Assembly: GCA_020161965.1 (NCBI GenBank)
Contig: JAIUNH010000043.1
Location: 1-13,922, forward strand
Length of the DNA: 13,922 nucleotides
Reading direction: 5' to 3'
From: Pseudomonadota bacterium
Lineage (GTDB): Bacteria > Pseudomonadota > Alphaproteobacteria > CACIAM-22H2
A model generated the notes under the pieces. That model made no database searches and was not told the DNA's origin. It worked only from the letters and a program-made list of their open reading frames with translations. Of this stretch, positions 13,898 through 13,922 are shown in pieces (positions within the stretch are counted from its first letter, which is position 1; each line of letters begins with the position of its first letter). The position numbers were made by a program, and so were the translations under genes.

Positions 13898-13922
13898 ACG
13901 GGCGAATTCGGCCTAGCGCGTT

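Noticed and set aside
13850..13922. Plus-strand open frame starting at ATG 13850 with a perfect AGGAGGT 4 nt upstream
   Set aside because: It reads antisense through the tRNA remnant, the spacing is too short for an ideal ribosome site, and only 24 codons are visible before the edge. Such frames over tRNA ends are common artefacts. It would deserve another look if the frame continues well beyond the window.
1..13922. CRISPR array, transposase or prophage genes
   Set aside because: I saw no regularly spaced repeats, insertion-sequence ends or transposase, integrase or phage motifs in any frame. The only sign of mobility is the tRNA remnant at the right edge.

Overview
This is a GC-rich, densely packed stretch that looks alphaproteobacterial. 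High GC, ATGA start/stop overlaps, a mix of TRAP and sugar ABC importers with FCD-type GntR regulators, and an oxidative sugar-acid gene set suggest a Rhodospirillales- or Rhizobiales-like soil heterotroph. The taxonomic guess is inference; no rRNA or other marker gene is present. All gene calls are at family level, and substrates are not proven by the sequence.

Region A (1-4183) is a carboxylate-type import unit. A minus-strand operon reads Asp/Glu/hydantoin racemase-like enzyme, TRAP binding protein (DctP), small permease (DctQ), large permease (DctM, cut by the left edge). It is divergent from a plus-strand GntR/FCD regulator. A perfect 7-7-7 inverted repeat (TCGTATA-N7-TATACGA) in the shared intergenic region is a good candidate operator.

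Region B (4287-10346, minus) is one long operon: ABC sugar ATPase, SDR dehydrogenase, two MalFG-type permeases, Tat-signal sugar-binding protein, and an enolase-superfamily (mandelate racemase subgroup) enzyme. Three consecutive junctions are 4-bp ATGA overlaps. A strong 12-bp hairpin sits between the binding-protein gene and the last gene. Region C (10472-13816, plus) is divergent from B: a DapA/NAL-superfamily lyase, an IlvD/Edd dehydratase with three Fe-S cysteines spaced as in pentonate dehydratases, and a second GntR/FCD regulator, all almost without gaps. The B/C intergenic region carries a good minus-strand promoter and five same-orientation CCA(A/T)T boxes spaced near whole helical turns.

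Together B and C read as a self-contained non-phosphorylative sugar or sugar-acid pathway: import by the ABC system, oxidation by the SDR, dehydration by IlvD/Edd and/or the enolase-superfamily enzyme, then a DapA-family enzyme acting on the 2-keto-3-deoxy acid. A lactonase and an alpha-ketoglutarate-semialdehyde dehydrogenase are not in the window.

Region D (13817-13922) ends in the 3' half of a tRNA-Val(GAC) gene on the minus strand. It matches from the anticodon arm to CCA, but its 5' half is replaced by unrelated sequence. This is what a displaced attachment site of a tRNA-integrating element looks like. If so, the catabolic genes are resident chromosome and an integrated element begins at about 13898 and extends to the right.
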